A stretch of 64,000 bases of DNA from Molossus alvarezi (lineage: Eukaryota; Chordata; Mammalia; Chiroptera; Molossidae), in assembly GCA_037176705.1 (NCBI GenBank), contig CM073886.1:16018501-16082500 (forward strand), in the 5' to 3' direction. Under the pieces are notes generated by a model. It ran no database searches. It had not been told where the DNA came from and saw nothing but the letters and a program-made list of their open reading frames with translations. This document shows, in pieces, positions 23,801-35,800 of the stretch (position 1 is the stretch's first letter; each line of letters starts with the position of its first letter). The translations under genes were made by a program, and so were the position numbers.

Positions 23801-26800
23801 GGAGACTTAGAAAGCACAGCCTGCCCGCCCCTCCACCCCCACATACTCCAGGTTCTTCAGGGTGCTGTTGGTGCAGAGAGCTTGAGCCAGATCCTGGGCT
23901 CCCTCTGGGCTGATGGAGTTTTCTCGCAGGCTGAGGAAAGAGAAGACCCTGAGCTGCTGACCGGGCAGATGAGGCCTCTGGGGGAGATGAGCCCAGGCGT
24001 TCAGGCTTTTAGAACCAGAGGAACCTCAGCTGGGACCTGCCTTCCTGAGCGATCTGGATGCGGTGTGAGCCTCCAGTGAGCCCAGGTTCTGGTGGCTAGG
24101 CAGCCAAGTGCTCCCTTTTAGGATTTAACAGTAGGAAGTCTAGGAGGAAGAGGATGACAATGGGACAGGCATGCCTGCTTGGGTGCCTAAAGAATGGGCA
24201 GGGAGCAGTAGAACTGGCCAGCCAAGGACCATAGCTACCCCTGCCCTCCCGAGAGCAGGAAGAGCGCAGGGTGCCAGCTCCAGAACCCAGCTGCCCAGCC
24301 TTAGGTTTCACCATAACCGGCCCACAGGGGTAGTGTGGGCTTCCCAGTGCCAGCCTTTCCTTCCAAGTCCCAAAGTCCCTTCAGACCCCCCTGACCAAAG
24401 GGATAGCTGTTTGGAGAGGGAGGCTGGGACTTACTTGAGGCTGAGGAGGGTTTGGTTGGTGCAGAGGGCCCCCATCAGCGCTGCCACTCCCGCGTCACTG
24501 ATGGAATTGCTCTGCAGGCTGCAGACAGAAGAGAGGGCACATTTGGCGTGGCTGTCTCAGGACCTGGAGGGAGCCATCAGTCCAGCTGAAGCACTGAGTT
24601 CAACAGGGAGTTGGGGGATCCCTGAGGCAGGTGCCACACCACATTGTTCTTTTCATAATCCCCCTTTCCTCTCCTTTCCCCACATTCCAGCCCCTGCTAG
24701 GTCAGGACAGGTGGGTATAGCACAACCAACCCCAGAGTTTAGACTCTGCCTTGGTTTGGGTGGCTCCGAATGGCCTCGGGGGGGGGGGGCATGTGCTGTG
24801 TCTGCAGCCCCCAGAGAAAGTGGCACAGTTGAGTCTCCCCAGTGTGGTGACAGTACCGAGCTCCCCAACCCTGCACCAAGGCCACTGCAGCTGACCCCTC
24901 TTCAGCTACCTGCACTAACTTCTAAAGGGCTCTCAGTGCTTATCGTCACTTTGAAAACTCCAGAACTAGCACCAACCACTACTGTCCAGGGAAATGGAGT
25001 TGGTGTGGTAGGATGGAACAGGTGGGGTGGGCATTGAGGGAGAGACACTGAGATCATAGTATGCCCAGAGTTGGTGGTTGGTAGGGTTCTGGTAGGGAAG
25101 TGGGGCCCTGACTGAAAGCCTTCCTCCAGGACCCACCCACCTACTGAATGGGGAAAGTGAGGGGGATAGGAGGTTGGGAGGCATCACCCTCTGTCCACAG
25201 CCACCCCTGGAAGATAGTCAGGCAGACTCACTCCAGGCTCTCCAGGCCCTGGTTCACCTTCAGGGCCTCAGACAGGGCCTTGGCACCTCCATCACCAATG
25301 CTATTACTGGACAACCTGCAAGAGTTGGAACACGGGTGAGCCAGCCTCCTGGAACAGCTCCACAGGGTAGGGCCCAGAGATCAGGGTCTAGGGAAGGACT
25401 GTCTCTGTTGTCTCAAGGTGCCAGTACACAGTTTCTCCTGCTTGAGGCTGGTTGGCTAATGGTCTCTGTAAGTGACTTCCTGCTTCCTGTAGAAGATCAA
25501 GGTAGCAAAGTCTTTCTTGGCTCCCTGGAAGGGGATAGGGGCCAGGAGGTAGGACCAACTCTTTAGGGATAGACATTTGTGATACTTTATGTGAAGGTGG
25601 TTAGGAAATACTGCTTTCTTCTACCAGTTGAGGAGGCAGTAAATGTGAGCCTGAGACAGTTGTGGCTCACTTGGTCCTGGGAATCTGGGTCTCCATTCTC
25701 CTGGTTCAGTGCTTTGGAGTTCAAAGTCAGCTATCCTGAATCTACATGTTCATCCAGCCATACACTCTCACACCCATCCATCGGTCCGTCCGTCCATCCA
25801 TCCATCCATCCGTCCTCATGCTCACAAATATTTATGGTGTACTGGCATTTTTTAGTCACCAACTTGGCCCTTCTTTTTTCTCACATGAGCTCCTTTAGAC
25901 TCCTGTTCTGCTTCAGTGCATCCGCCATCTGCTGGGCTCCCGGGGGCCCAATGGTGTTCTTCTGCAGGCTGTGGGAGAGGAGAGGGTTCCTTCAGCAAAG
26001 CTGGTCTTTGCTGGTCACAGCCATTCCAGGCCAAGGATACTCTGATCCAAGGTGAGAGGTCAGAGATTACCATGCTGAGTGCCATCGCCATGTATCAAAG
26101 CCTGGGGGGAAGGGTCTCCAAGAAAGGTCTTGCCATTGTTGCCAAAGTGATACCAAGAGACTGACATTATTACGTGGAGACTAAGAGACAAGGGCAGCCA
26201 GGCCCGCCCTTGTCAGAAACTGAAAAGCAGTGACCAGTAGACACTGATACTATCCAGCAACCTCTTCAGTGGGGGCTTCTGCATACAAGAACCCACTGGC
26301 CCCTTACCTGTCCAACCCTCTCAACACTCAGCAGTCTACCTCCATGTAGACCAACCAGCAGCCTGCTCCCCAACCCTATAGTCTTCCCTGGGGCAGACCC
26401 TCCTCCACTTAAGTTCTTCTCCAAAAGCTGCTTCCTCCTATATTAAACCTGGAGGAGGGGATGGTACAGGCAAACCATGTGGTCATGCCAGAAGGACAGG
26501 CAGGGCAGGACCTCTTCTGTGTAAGGCTGAATACAATCTAAACAAAAGGGAATTTCCCCTGGTTCCAAAGGTAAAGAGACACTTCCCTCCCTTTTCTTAG
26601 TATATTTCCTTGTGGCAATTGCAAATCCTTTCCCTGTCCCTTTGAAAAGTATATAAATCTTTAAAAGCTAAATAAAAACTTCTTGCCAGCCCTGGCCAAT
26701 GTGGCTCAGTGGTTAGAGGGTCGACCATTGCACCAAAGTGTTGCAGGTTCAATTTCTGGTCAAGGGCATGTACCTGGGTTGCAGGTTTGATTCCCAGCCA

Positions 26801-29800
26801 CAGTCAGGGTCATACAGGGGGCGACCAATCCATGTGTCTTTCTCACATGGATCTTAAAAAATTTTTTTTCCATTTATTTATTTTTAGAGAGAGAGGAAGG
26901 GAGAGGGAGAGAGAGACAGAAACATCGATGAGAGAGTACATCAGTTGGCCACCTCCTGCATGCCCCCCACTGGGGAGTTGGCCCACAATGTGGGCATGTG
27001 CCCTGACCAGGAATCAAACCGGTGACCTCTTGGTGCATGGGTCGACGCTCAACCACTGAGCCACACCAGCTGGGCTCTCACATGGATCTTTCTCTCTCTC
27101 TTTCCTCCTCCTCCTCCCTCCTTTCCACACTCTCTAAAAATCGATGGAAAAAATATCCTGGGGTGAGGATTAACAAAACAAACAGACAAACAGCCCTGGT
27201 CCATTTGGCTCAGCAGTTAGAGCTTTGGCCCCACCGACCGATGAGTCCTCGGCTCAATTCCGGTCAAGGGCACGTACCTCAGTTGAGGTTCATCCCAGGC
27301 CCTGGTCAGATAGTGCAGGAGGCAACCAGTCGATGTGGCTCTATCACATAGATGTTTCTCTCTGTCTCTCTCTCTCTCTCCCTCCCTCCCACTCTATCTG
27401 ATGATAAATAGAAAAATATCCTCTGGTGAGGAATAAACAAACTTTTTGCCAGGTTTACAGCCTTGGAATGTCTTTTGTGAGGGCCTTGGAGCCATGTCTT
27501 TGTACACATTAAAGAAGATAGCACAGGCTTCAAGTTGTCAATGCCCCCTTGTCATGAAGATAGAGATTTTAACTTTTCTTTGGCTAAAGGCAATTAGCAA
27601 ACACAGGTGGCTACCCAACTACCAGGCTAATTTAGGATAAACTATGTGTGACAAACAGTGCTGTCCAGTCCTCTTACTTGAAGACAAGTTGTTGTTTTTC
27701 TTGGAAATGTGTGTAATGGGTTGTATCTGTTGGCTATGGAAAAGAGTGTGATTTCCTCTGTCTTTGCAATCTCATCAGTGGATTGTCTATGATGCGCATT
27801 AGAGTCTAGTTGAATATTTATTCAAATAATAAAGCTGTCATGTTCTTTCTCACATTTGTGGAAAGGGTTTTCTGGATTGGCAGGAGGCTTTAATTTTTTT
27901 CCCCAACACCTGTTCTCTGGAAAAACAATGGACATCAAATTTTGCAGGGGCCATCCAGACAGGTCAGAAAGCCTCAGGACCTTGTCCCATCCAGAGAGGC
28001 CCTTGGAGGAGGAGATGAGAGAGTACAGAGGAGGCCCTCTGATGGTCAACATATCTACTCACTGAACCACCGAGAGGGTCCGGTTGGCTGCCAAGGCCTC
28101 AGCCATGGACTTGGCACCGTCATCCCTGATCCTGTTGCTCTGGAGGCTGTGAAGGTAAGGAAGAGGCACATCACTGTGGATCACACAAGGGCACCCAATG
28201 GTGGCCTGAACCCCCACCACAGTGTCCCCAGTGTGCAAGGGAGGGCACAGTTGACCTCAGTGAGAAGGGGCTTTGACCACTATATGCCCTCAATACACAC
28301 CACACAGGAACTGGCCCTTCCCTCCACTGCTCTGACCTTACGTTTCCCTCTGGGTCTCTAAGGACTTGCCTGCTGACTGGGGACAGGTGTCCATGGTATC
28401 TGGATGACAATAGCTAGGTCATCCATAATCCTAATTATAGCTAAAAGTCACAGCACCCAAGTGTTGGCGAGGATGTAGAGAAATTGGAACTCTCATCTAC
28501 TGCCGGTGGGAATGTAAACTAGTGTGGCCACTGTAGAAAACAAACTGGTGGTTCCCCAAAAGGTTAAACGGAGAGTTACCATGTGACAAGCAAATTCCAC
28601 TCTAAGGCAGCTAACAAAAAGAATTAAAACCAGGTACTCAAATACTGGACACAAATGTATACAGCAACATTATTCACATTGCGAAAAGGTGAAAACATCC
28701 CAAATGTCCATTAACAGATGAATGGAATATTATTCGGCCATAAAATGGAATGAACTACTGATACATGCTAAAATGTGGGTGAACCTTGAAAACATGTCAA
28801 GTGAAAGAAGAGACATAACAGGTCTTACTGTATGCTTCCATTTATATGAAATATCCAGGATAGGCAAATCCACGGAGCAGAAAGAAGATTGGTGGTTGCT
28901 GAAGGGAGGGGAGAATGGGAAGTGACTGCCAATGGGTACAGGGTCTCCTTTGAGGGTGCTGAAAATATTTTGGAACTAGATAGAGGTGATAGTTGCACTG
29001 AACTGCACACTTCAAAACAGTGAATTTTGTGTGAATTCCACCTCAATATAAATAAATGAAAACGGAGAAGTAGCCACTACAGTGAGAAGAGACTTGGGTC
29101 AGGTGGTCAAGCAGCCAGAATAAAGATAAATGAAGAATTCAAAAGTTATAAAAATGAAGCTTCTCCTAATAGACATCAAGTTGCCTGGTGAAAAGAACAT
29201 GGATGTAGCCATGGTCAAAACAAGAGCAGCTGAATCAACCCAGACACCCACCAAAATGCTATCTTCACTTAATAAGCTAATAAAAATAGATTCTGATGTG
29301 GAACTGTTACTCAGAACATCTGTTATACCAGGTATTCACACAGACCAAAATACACTGAAATTGGTCTCCAGGAAAGACCTGCTTATAGAATGTGCCATAT
29401 TGTGATGCACCAACTTAGAAGCAATGTTTTCTATGATAAAATCAAGTTTTTGTCATTTTTAATTTTAAAATATATAATCGCAGGAAAGTAAATACATACA
29501 GACATACATACACATAAAACAAAACAAAATTGTGGTACACATTCAACACAGCAAACCACAGGACTCTCCTGGAGGATGGGCTTTCAATGTCTTGGAAAAC
29601 TCCTCGGGGGAACATTCTGACACCATGGTCTTGGAGATTTCTCACTCAGTGGAGGACAAGAGGTTTTCCTCATAGATTATTTTGCCCCTCCACCTCTGCA
29701 TAGCTCTAACCTCTTCTCCTCTATTCCCTGCTCAGGCTGTAAACACAAGCACAATAACCAAGGAGGAGCTGGAACCTGGAAACTTGTTTAAGATACAATA

Positions 29801-32800
29801 TCCTATGGTATCCACTGGGTGGGAGCTGGTATCTCATGGCCACATTGGAATCACCTCCCACTCCATGAGTGGCACCTGAGGAGGTTTTATGGTCCCTCTC
29901 CAGGGGGAAGCAGGTGACACATACCTCAGAAAGGTCAGAGTGCGGTTAATCTTCAGAGCATCTGCCAGTGCCTTGGCCCCTTGAGGTCCAATTGAGTTAC
30001 TGCGGAGGCTGGTGGAAGGAAGAGAGAAAGAACCATTCTCTTTCATCCAGTTCCCAGGGAGGGAAGGAGAGACAGAAATTACACTGACCTTCAAATCTTC
30101 TTGAACTGAATGTATCAGGGTTTAGTATTTCATGTTTGGTGCAAGTAGGACAGAGATTTTTATGTAGGCAAGCAAGGAAAGAGTTTCTGAAGATGCCCCA
30201 TGTGATGCGAAGAAGAAAATAGGATCTGATGCACTAGTAGGCTTGGCCAAAAATAGAGAGGAGAATATTCTTTCAATCCACCATGGGAGAGTGTGGTCAA
30301 GGGGACGTCACAAGATGGTGTGTCACAAGTGCTCCCTGCCCCAATGGTGAAAGATTGGCCTTTGGTGATGTACTTACTCTAGAGTAGTCAGACTTCTATT
30401 GACAAGGAGGGATCTGGCCAGAGCTTTGGCCCCTTTGTTACTGATCTGGTTCTCAGCCAAGCTGCCCAAGAAGAAGGAGAGGATTAGTTATGGCAAGTCT
30501 ATAAATGTCATCACCTCTTCCTCAACTCCAGGTTCATGATCCAAGTCCCTCAGCTTCACCAGCATCATCAAGGCCTGGACACAGGCAGAGATCAAGTGAG
30601 CCCTGGAACAGAATGTGAGGCCCAGGAAAGCCTCTGAACTGAGCAAGGTAGGACTAGAGTGGGCAGACAGACCTGCATGCTGGCAAAGGGTCCCAGGGAA
30701 GTTTGGCCAGAAGTAAGCACAACGGCTACTATACAATACAGGAAAGAGGGCGGGAAGTCACACAAGTCCACCCCAGCCAGTTGTGCTAGAAAACGGGCTC
30801 TCGGGAAAAACCAAAATACAAAAACCCTGATTTGTATCATTGGCCAATTTCTATGGTGTAAATACTCCCACCATGGTCAATTTCAAGTACTCGAAGCTTG
30901 CAAAAATTTTTGAAAATATAACAATCAGCTCTCATGAACTCATAGTTCCAGCACACCACTGGTCCCAGCCCTTTCTGTAATGCAAGAAAGGAAAATGGTA
31001 GAGTTATTACAGAACTAACTTTAGCCCTGGCCGGTTTGGCTCAGCGGTTAGAGCGTCGGTCTGCGGTCCGGAGAGACCCGGGTTCGGTTCCCGCTAAGGG
31101 CACGTACCTCGGTTGCAGTTTGTCCCCGGCCCTGGTCGGTCGTGCGGGTGGCAGCCACTCGATGTGTCCCTTTCACATCGATGTTTCTCTCTCTCTCTCT
31201 TCCTCTCTCTCCCTCCCACTCTATCTGTACAAAAAATGGAAAAATATCCTCGGGTGAGGATTAAAAAAAAAAAAAAAAAAAGAACTAACTTTAAAGAAAA
31301 ATAATACAGCCCTGGCTGGTTTGGCTCAGCAGTTAGAGCATCAGCCTGCGATCCAGAGAGACCAGGGTTCAGTTCCCACTAAGGGTTTGGTTGCAGTTTG
31401 TCCCCAGTCCTGGTTGGGGTCATGCGGGAGGCAGCCACTCAATGCGTCCCTTTCACATCGATGATTCTTTCTCCCTTCCTCTCTCTCCCTCCCACTCTAT
31501 CTCAACAAAAATGGAAAAATGTCCTCGGGTGAGGATAAAAAGAAAAAAAGTACATCTGTATCTGCCTTGAAAGGACGATTCCAGGAATATGCTAGTGGAT
31601 CAGTCTAATGTTGCTTCATGTACCCAATTTCAGAAATGGTAGCTGAAGAAGTTTAATGTTTCTTAGACATTTAAAACTGTGGGGAAGCCCTATGGAATAC
31701 AATTAGATTTCCCAGTGCTTTTCAAGTTATGTTTGAAGGATCCCCAAAGTGCCACAGAAAAGCTTCAGGAGCCACCAGGAGTCTGACAAGGAGCCAAGTG
31801 CCTGCACTCCTATCCCCTCTTCTTTCAATCCCAGCAGCTTCCCCTTTTGTCTGTTTGACTTATTAGGATTCTGCTTGATATGCCACTTTTTTTTTTTTTT
31901 AAAGGGGCTCTTCTGCTTTAAAAACATTTGAAGACCATCCAGATTATCTTCTATATAAATGTTCTCAGGTTCTACAGAGCCTCTGTGTACCTCCTCATCC
32001 CAAGATTTTTATGATATTTTATAAGTAATATTTCATGAGCCATGTGTGTTTTGTGAAAGATCCCTTGGGCATTTCAAACAGGGATGTGTCACTGAGGACC
32101 AACCACAGAGAGATAAAGAAGAGCATGTGGCTGTAGAGGAAATGTTTGATGTTGTTCAGAAAAATTTCTGAGCACTCTCTAGACTCCTTTAAGCCAAACA
32201 CTGAAAGTTGACTATTTTAATGAAGGAAAAAATATTAATAGTGAAAAGTAGTCATTATGTTTCTTTCAAAGGAATTGCATTTATATCTCTGGCTAACAAG
32301 ACAAAGATAGTCCTGCTAATAATAGCTGGTCCTTATATAGTACTTGTCCTGTTCTAAGCACTTGCCTTGAATTAACTCCTTTGAGCTTCATGACCACTTT
32401 AGGAGGCGTGTTTGGCAAAGGACTAACCTTGCTCCTGGTTCCTGAGAGGTGGCCTCTAAGCCCTTGGAATATCCTGCCTGATAAGAATGATCTGCTTACC
32501 TGGGGGTCTTAGGTTTTGCTGAATAGTTTACCTCACAATTTATGTTGGGGACCCGGGCCATGCAGTGTCAAGTTGAACTCTGGAGGAGCTGGAGGATAAG
32601 GTCAGCATATGGTGGCCAGGTATGTCTTCATGACTGACCCCCAATAAAAACTCTGGACACCAAGGCTTGGGTGAGCTTGAATGCTTCATGTGTGTTGTCA
32701 TATGTCATTGCTAGGACTCCAATGGGAGGGGACAACTGGAAGCTTATGCCTGGTCTCTCTGGGATCCTGCCCCATTCACCATTTCCCTTTGCAGATTTTT

Positions 32801-35800
32801 TTTTTTAAATCCTCACCTGAGGATATTTTTTCATTTATCTTCAGATAGAGTGTGAGGGAGAGAGAGAGAAAAACATTGATGCGAGAGAGATACATCAACT
32901 GGCTGCCTCCCACACTACCCTGACCAGGGCCAGAGACAGAACTGCAACTGAGGTACGTGCCCTTGACTGGAATCAAACACTCGACTCTGGTCCACAGGCC
33001 AGCACTCTAACTGCTGAGCAAAACCATCCTGGGCCCCTTTGCACATTTTAATCTGTATCATTTCTGTATAATGAATCATAACTGTGAATATGACAGCTTT
33101 TCTGAGTCCTATGAGTCTTTCTAGTGAATCACTGAACCTGAGGGTGGTCATGGGGACCCCAGAACTCACAGGTAGATACTGTTGTAACCCCATTTTTACC
33201 CTCCTTCGGCACAGAGGTGTCTGTACAAAGACCACATGGAGCCTACCACTCTAACCACTGTTTTCAGTGACTGTTTTGCTTCTGACTCATTCCATACTTT
33301 TGTTTTCTCAAATAAAGATTATTTCAGTACCCAAAGCCTTGTATGAGAATGAAAAATTATGCTCTGGGTCCCGTTCTCCAAACTCACCCCCCTAATTCTC
33401 CAAAAGCCACCCTCAGGTCATGGCATCTTTCAACTACAAACAAGGGTGTTACTCAAACTTGGAAATTATTACAGGAGAGATTTTATAAGCATATAGATCT
33501 GTTCTATAGTCAGCATATAAACTTTAATTACATTAAGGATGCAATGTTTAAAAATGTTTTATTGATTTCAGAGATAGAGAAGAAGTGGGGAGAGAGAGAG
33601 AGACATAGAGTTGTTTCGTTTCTCTATGCATTCATTGGTTCATTTTTGTATGTGCCCTGATTGGGGATCGAACCCACAACCTTGGCACATCAGGACGATG
33701 TTCTAACCAACTGAGCTACTCATCTAGGGCCTAAATTTTTTTCATTTAAAATTTTAAACAAAATTTAAACTTTATTTTAAGATATAATCCTGGCCCTGGC
33801 CGGTTTGGCTCAGCAGTTAGAGCATTGGCCCGTAGACCAATGAGTCATGGGTTCGAGTCTGGTCGAGGGCACATACCTTGGTTATGGTTTGTCCCTGGCC
33901 CTGGTCTGGTCATGCAGGAAGCAACCAGTCAGTGTGGCTCTATCACATTGATGTTTCCCTCTGTCTCTCTCTCTCCTTCCCTCCCACTCTATCTGATGAT
34001 AAATAGAAAAGTATCCTCAGGTGAGGAATAAAATTTTTTTAAAAAGAATAAAGATATAATCCTGTGCCCAGACTACTATTTGAGGACAAACTTTGAGAAA
34101 ATTGGGCCTGGTACCATGTCAGCACATGTAGTGTTTGGAGAAATGCTTCCATGTCCACAGTAGCCTCTGGTCCTCACCATATCCTTTCTCTCTTCTTACA
34201 GATGAGTGCCTGAGCCTCTGGAACTTTCTAGAATGGGCAGAAACAAGCGGCTGCATCCTGAGACATATGCTTCAAAGACACCTCTCCTTGAAAGCACCAC
34301 TAGCCAATTTAGCAGAGAGGAGGATGGGAAAGTAGCCCTCAGACCCTGAGAGACAGGTGGGTACCCTGGATGGAGTCTCCTGGGTCAGCGGTACCTGATT
34401 CTCTGAATACGACAGTCCTTTCCACTCAGCACACTGCCCAGCAGCTCCATCACAGGGTCCTGGAACTGGTTGGTGTCTAACCTGGTCGGGAGGAACAGCA
34501 AGAGTGAGTGGTACCACCACCCACAGGCAGGTTGGATGAAGTACCTGGCTGGCATCGGGCAACAAGAGGGGGCACTAAGCTCAGACACCCAGGCTGGAAT
34601 CCTCTCCTTCTCCCTCTCTCCATTCCAGTGTAGCCCCCACCCTATGGCCCAGAGAGTTAGGACAGCACACCCACCATGCTCAGCTTTCCTACAAAGGTGA
34701 ACTGGGAGGCTCAGAGGCATGAGCCCTGGGGTTCCTGTCCAGAGGGCTGTCTTCCCAGCAGCCCCACAGACCATGTGCATCTGTGGGATACTTGCTGCTA
34801 GTTCTCCTCCTTCTGAGGACATGGAAGATGCTCTCAGGTCCTGAATGGCCTTGGCCCTGGTGCCTTCCCCCCAACCTCTACTAAGGTCCAGAGCAGTGGA
34901 CAAAGGATGGGCCGATGTTGGAGTGAGTAGGTGTGGTTTCTGTTAGCTCTGGGATGGTTCACAGGGTGCTATGGGTTGAATTGTGCTCCCCCCCACAAAG
35001 ATTTGTTGGTATTCTAACCTCCTGGTGCCTCAAGAATGTGACCTAATTTAGAAATTGGGTTATTGCTGATGTAATTAGGTAAGATGAGGTCATACTGGAC
35101 TGAGGTGGGCCTGTCATCCCATATGACTGGTGTTCTTGCAAGCAAGGAAAGGTCTATGTGAAGACAGAGACACCGGGAAGGTGGCCATGTGACCACGGAG
35201 GCAGAGGTTCAAGTGATGTATTTATAAGCCAAAGAATGCCAGCAACACCACAATCTAGAGAAGCAGGAAAGATCCTCCCCTAAAAGTGTCAAAGGGTGCA
35301 CAGCCCTGCCAACACCTTGATTTTAGACTTCGGCTTCCAGAACTGTGAGAGAAAATGTTTCTATTGTTTTAAGCCACCCAGTTTCTGGTCCTTTGTTACA
35401 GCAGCCCAGGACCCTGATACAGAGAGTCAAGGTGGAGAGGAAGCATTTTCCAGGTCCTCTACTCTCTCCTCTGCTAGCACATCCTGCACACCCATCCTGG
35501 CACCCACCTCAGACTCCGGCAGTAGAGCAGCTGGGGCAACAGGCTCTGCAGGACGCCCTGACTGAGGCACAGGGACAGGTTGGCCTCCTGGGCACAGGCA
35601 TCTGACACCTGCAGAAGGTAGGCCAGGGCAGCTCGGTGTGGGGGGCCGGTCAGCCTGGCCAGGCCCCCACTCTCCATGGCCTCCTCCACACTGCAGGCCA
35701 GCTCTGTGTGCTGCAGCTCATGCAGGCAGTACAGAATGTTGACTGCCCGGGCACAGACCACCGTGTCGGGGTGTAGGCAGCCCAGCAGGAGCTGGGCCAC

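Noticed and set aside
24171..25037. 288-codon + strand open frame
   Set aside because: It covers an NLRC3 LRR exon on the opposite strand and GC-rich intron. No homology, no splice logic. A shadow frame.
31036..31257. Repeated [21 protein letters not shown] peptides across the window
   Set aside because: These are translations of the Ves SINE in one frame, seen wherever a copy lies. Not a protein family.
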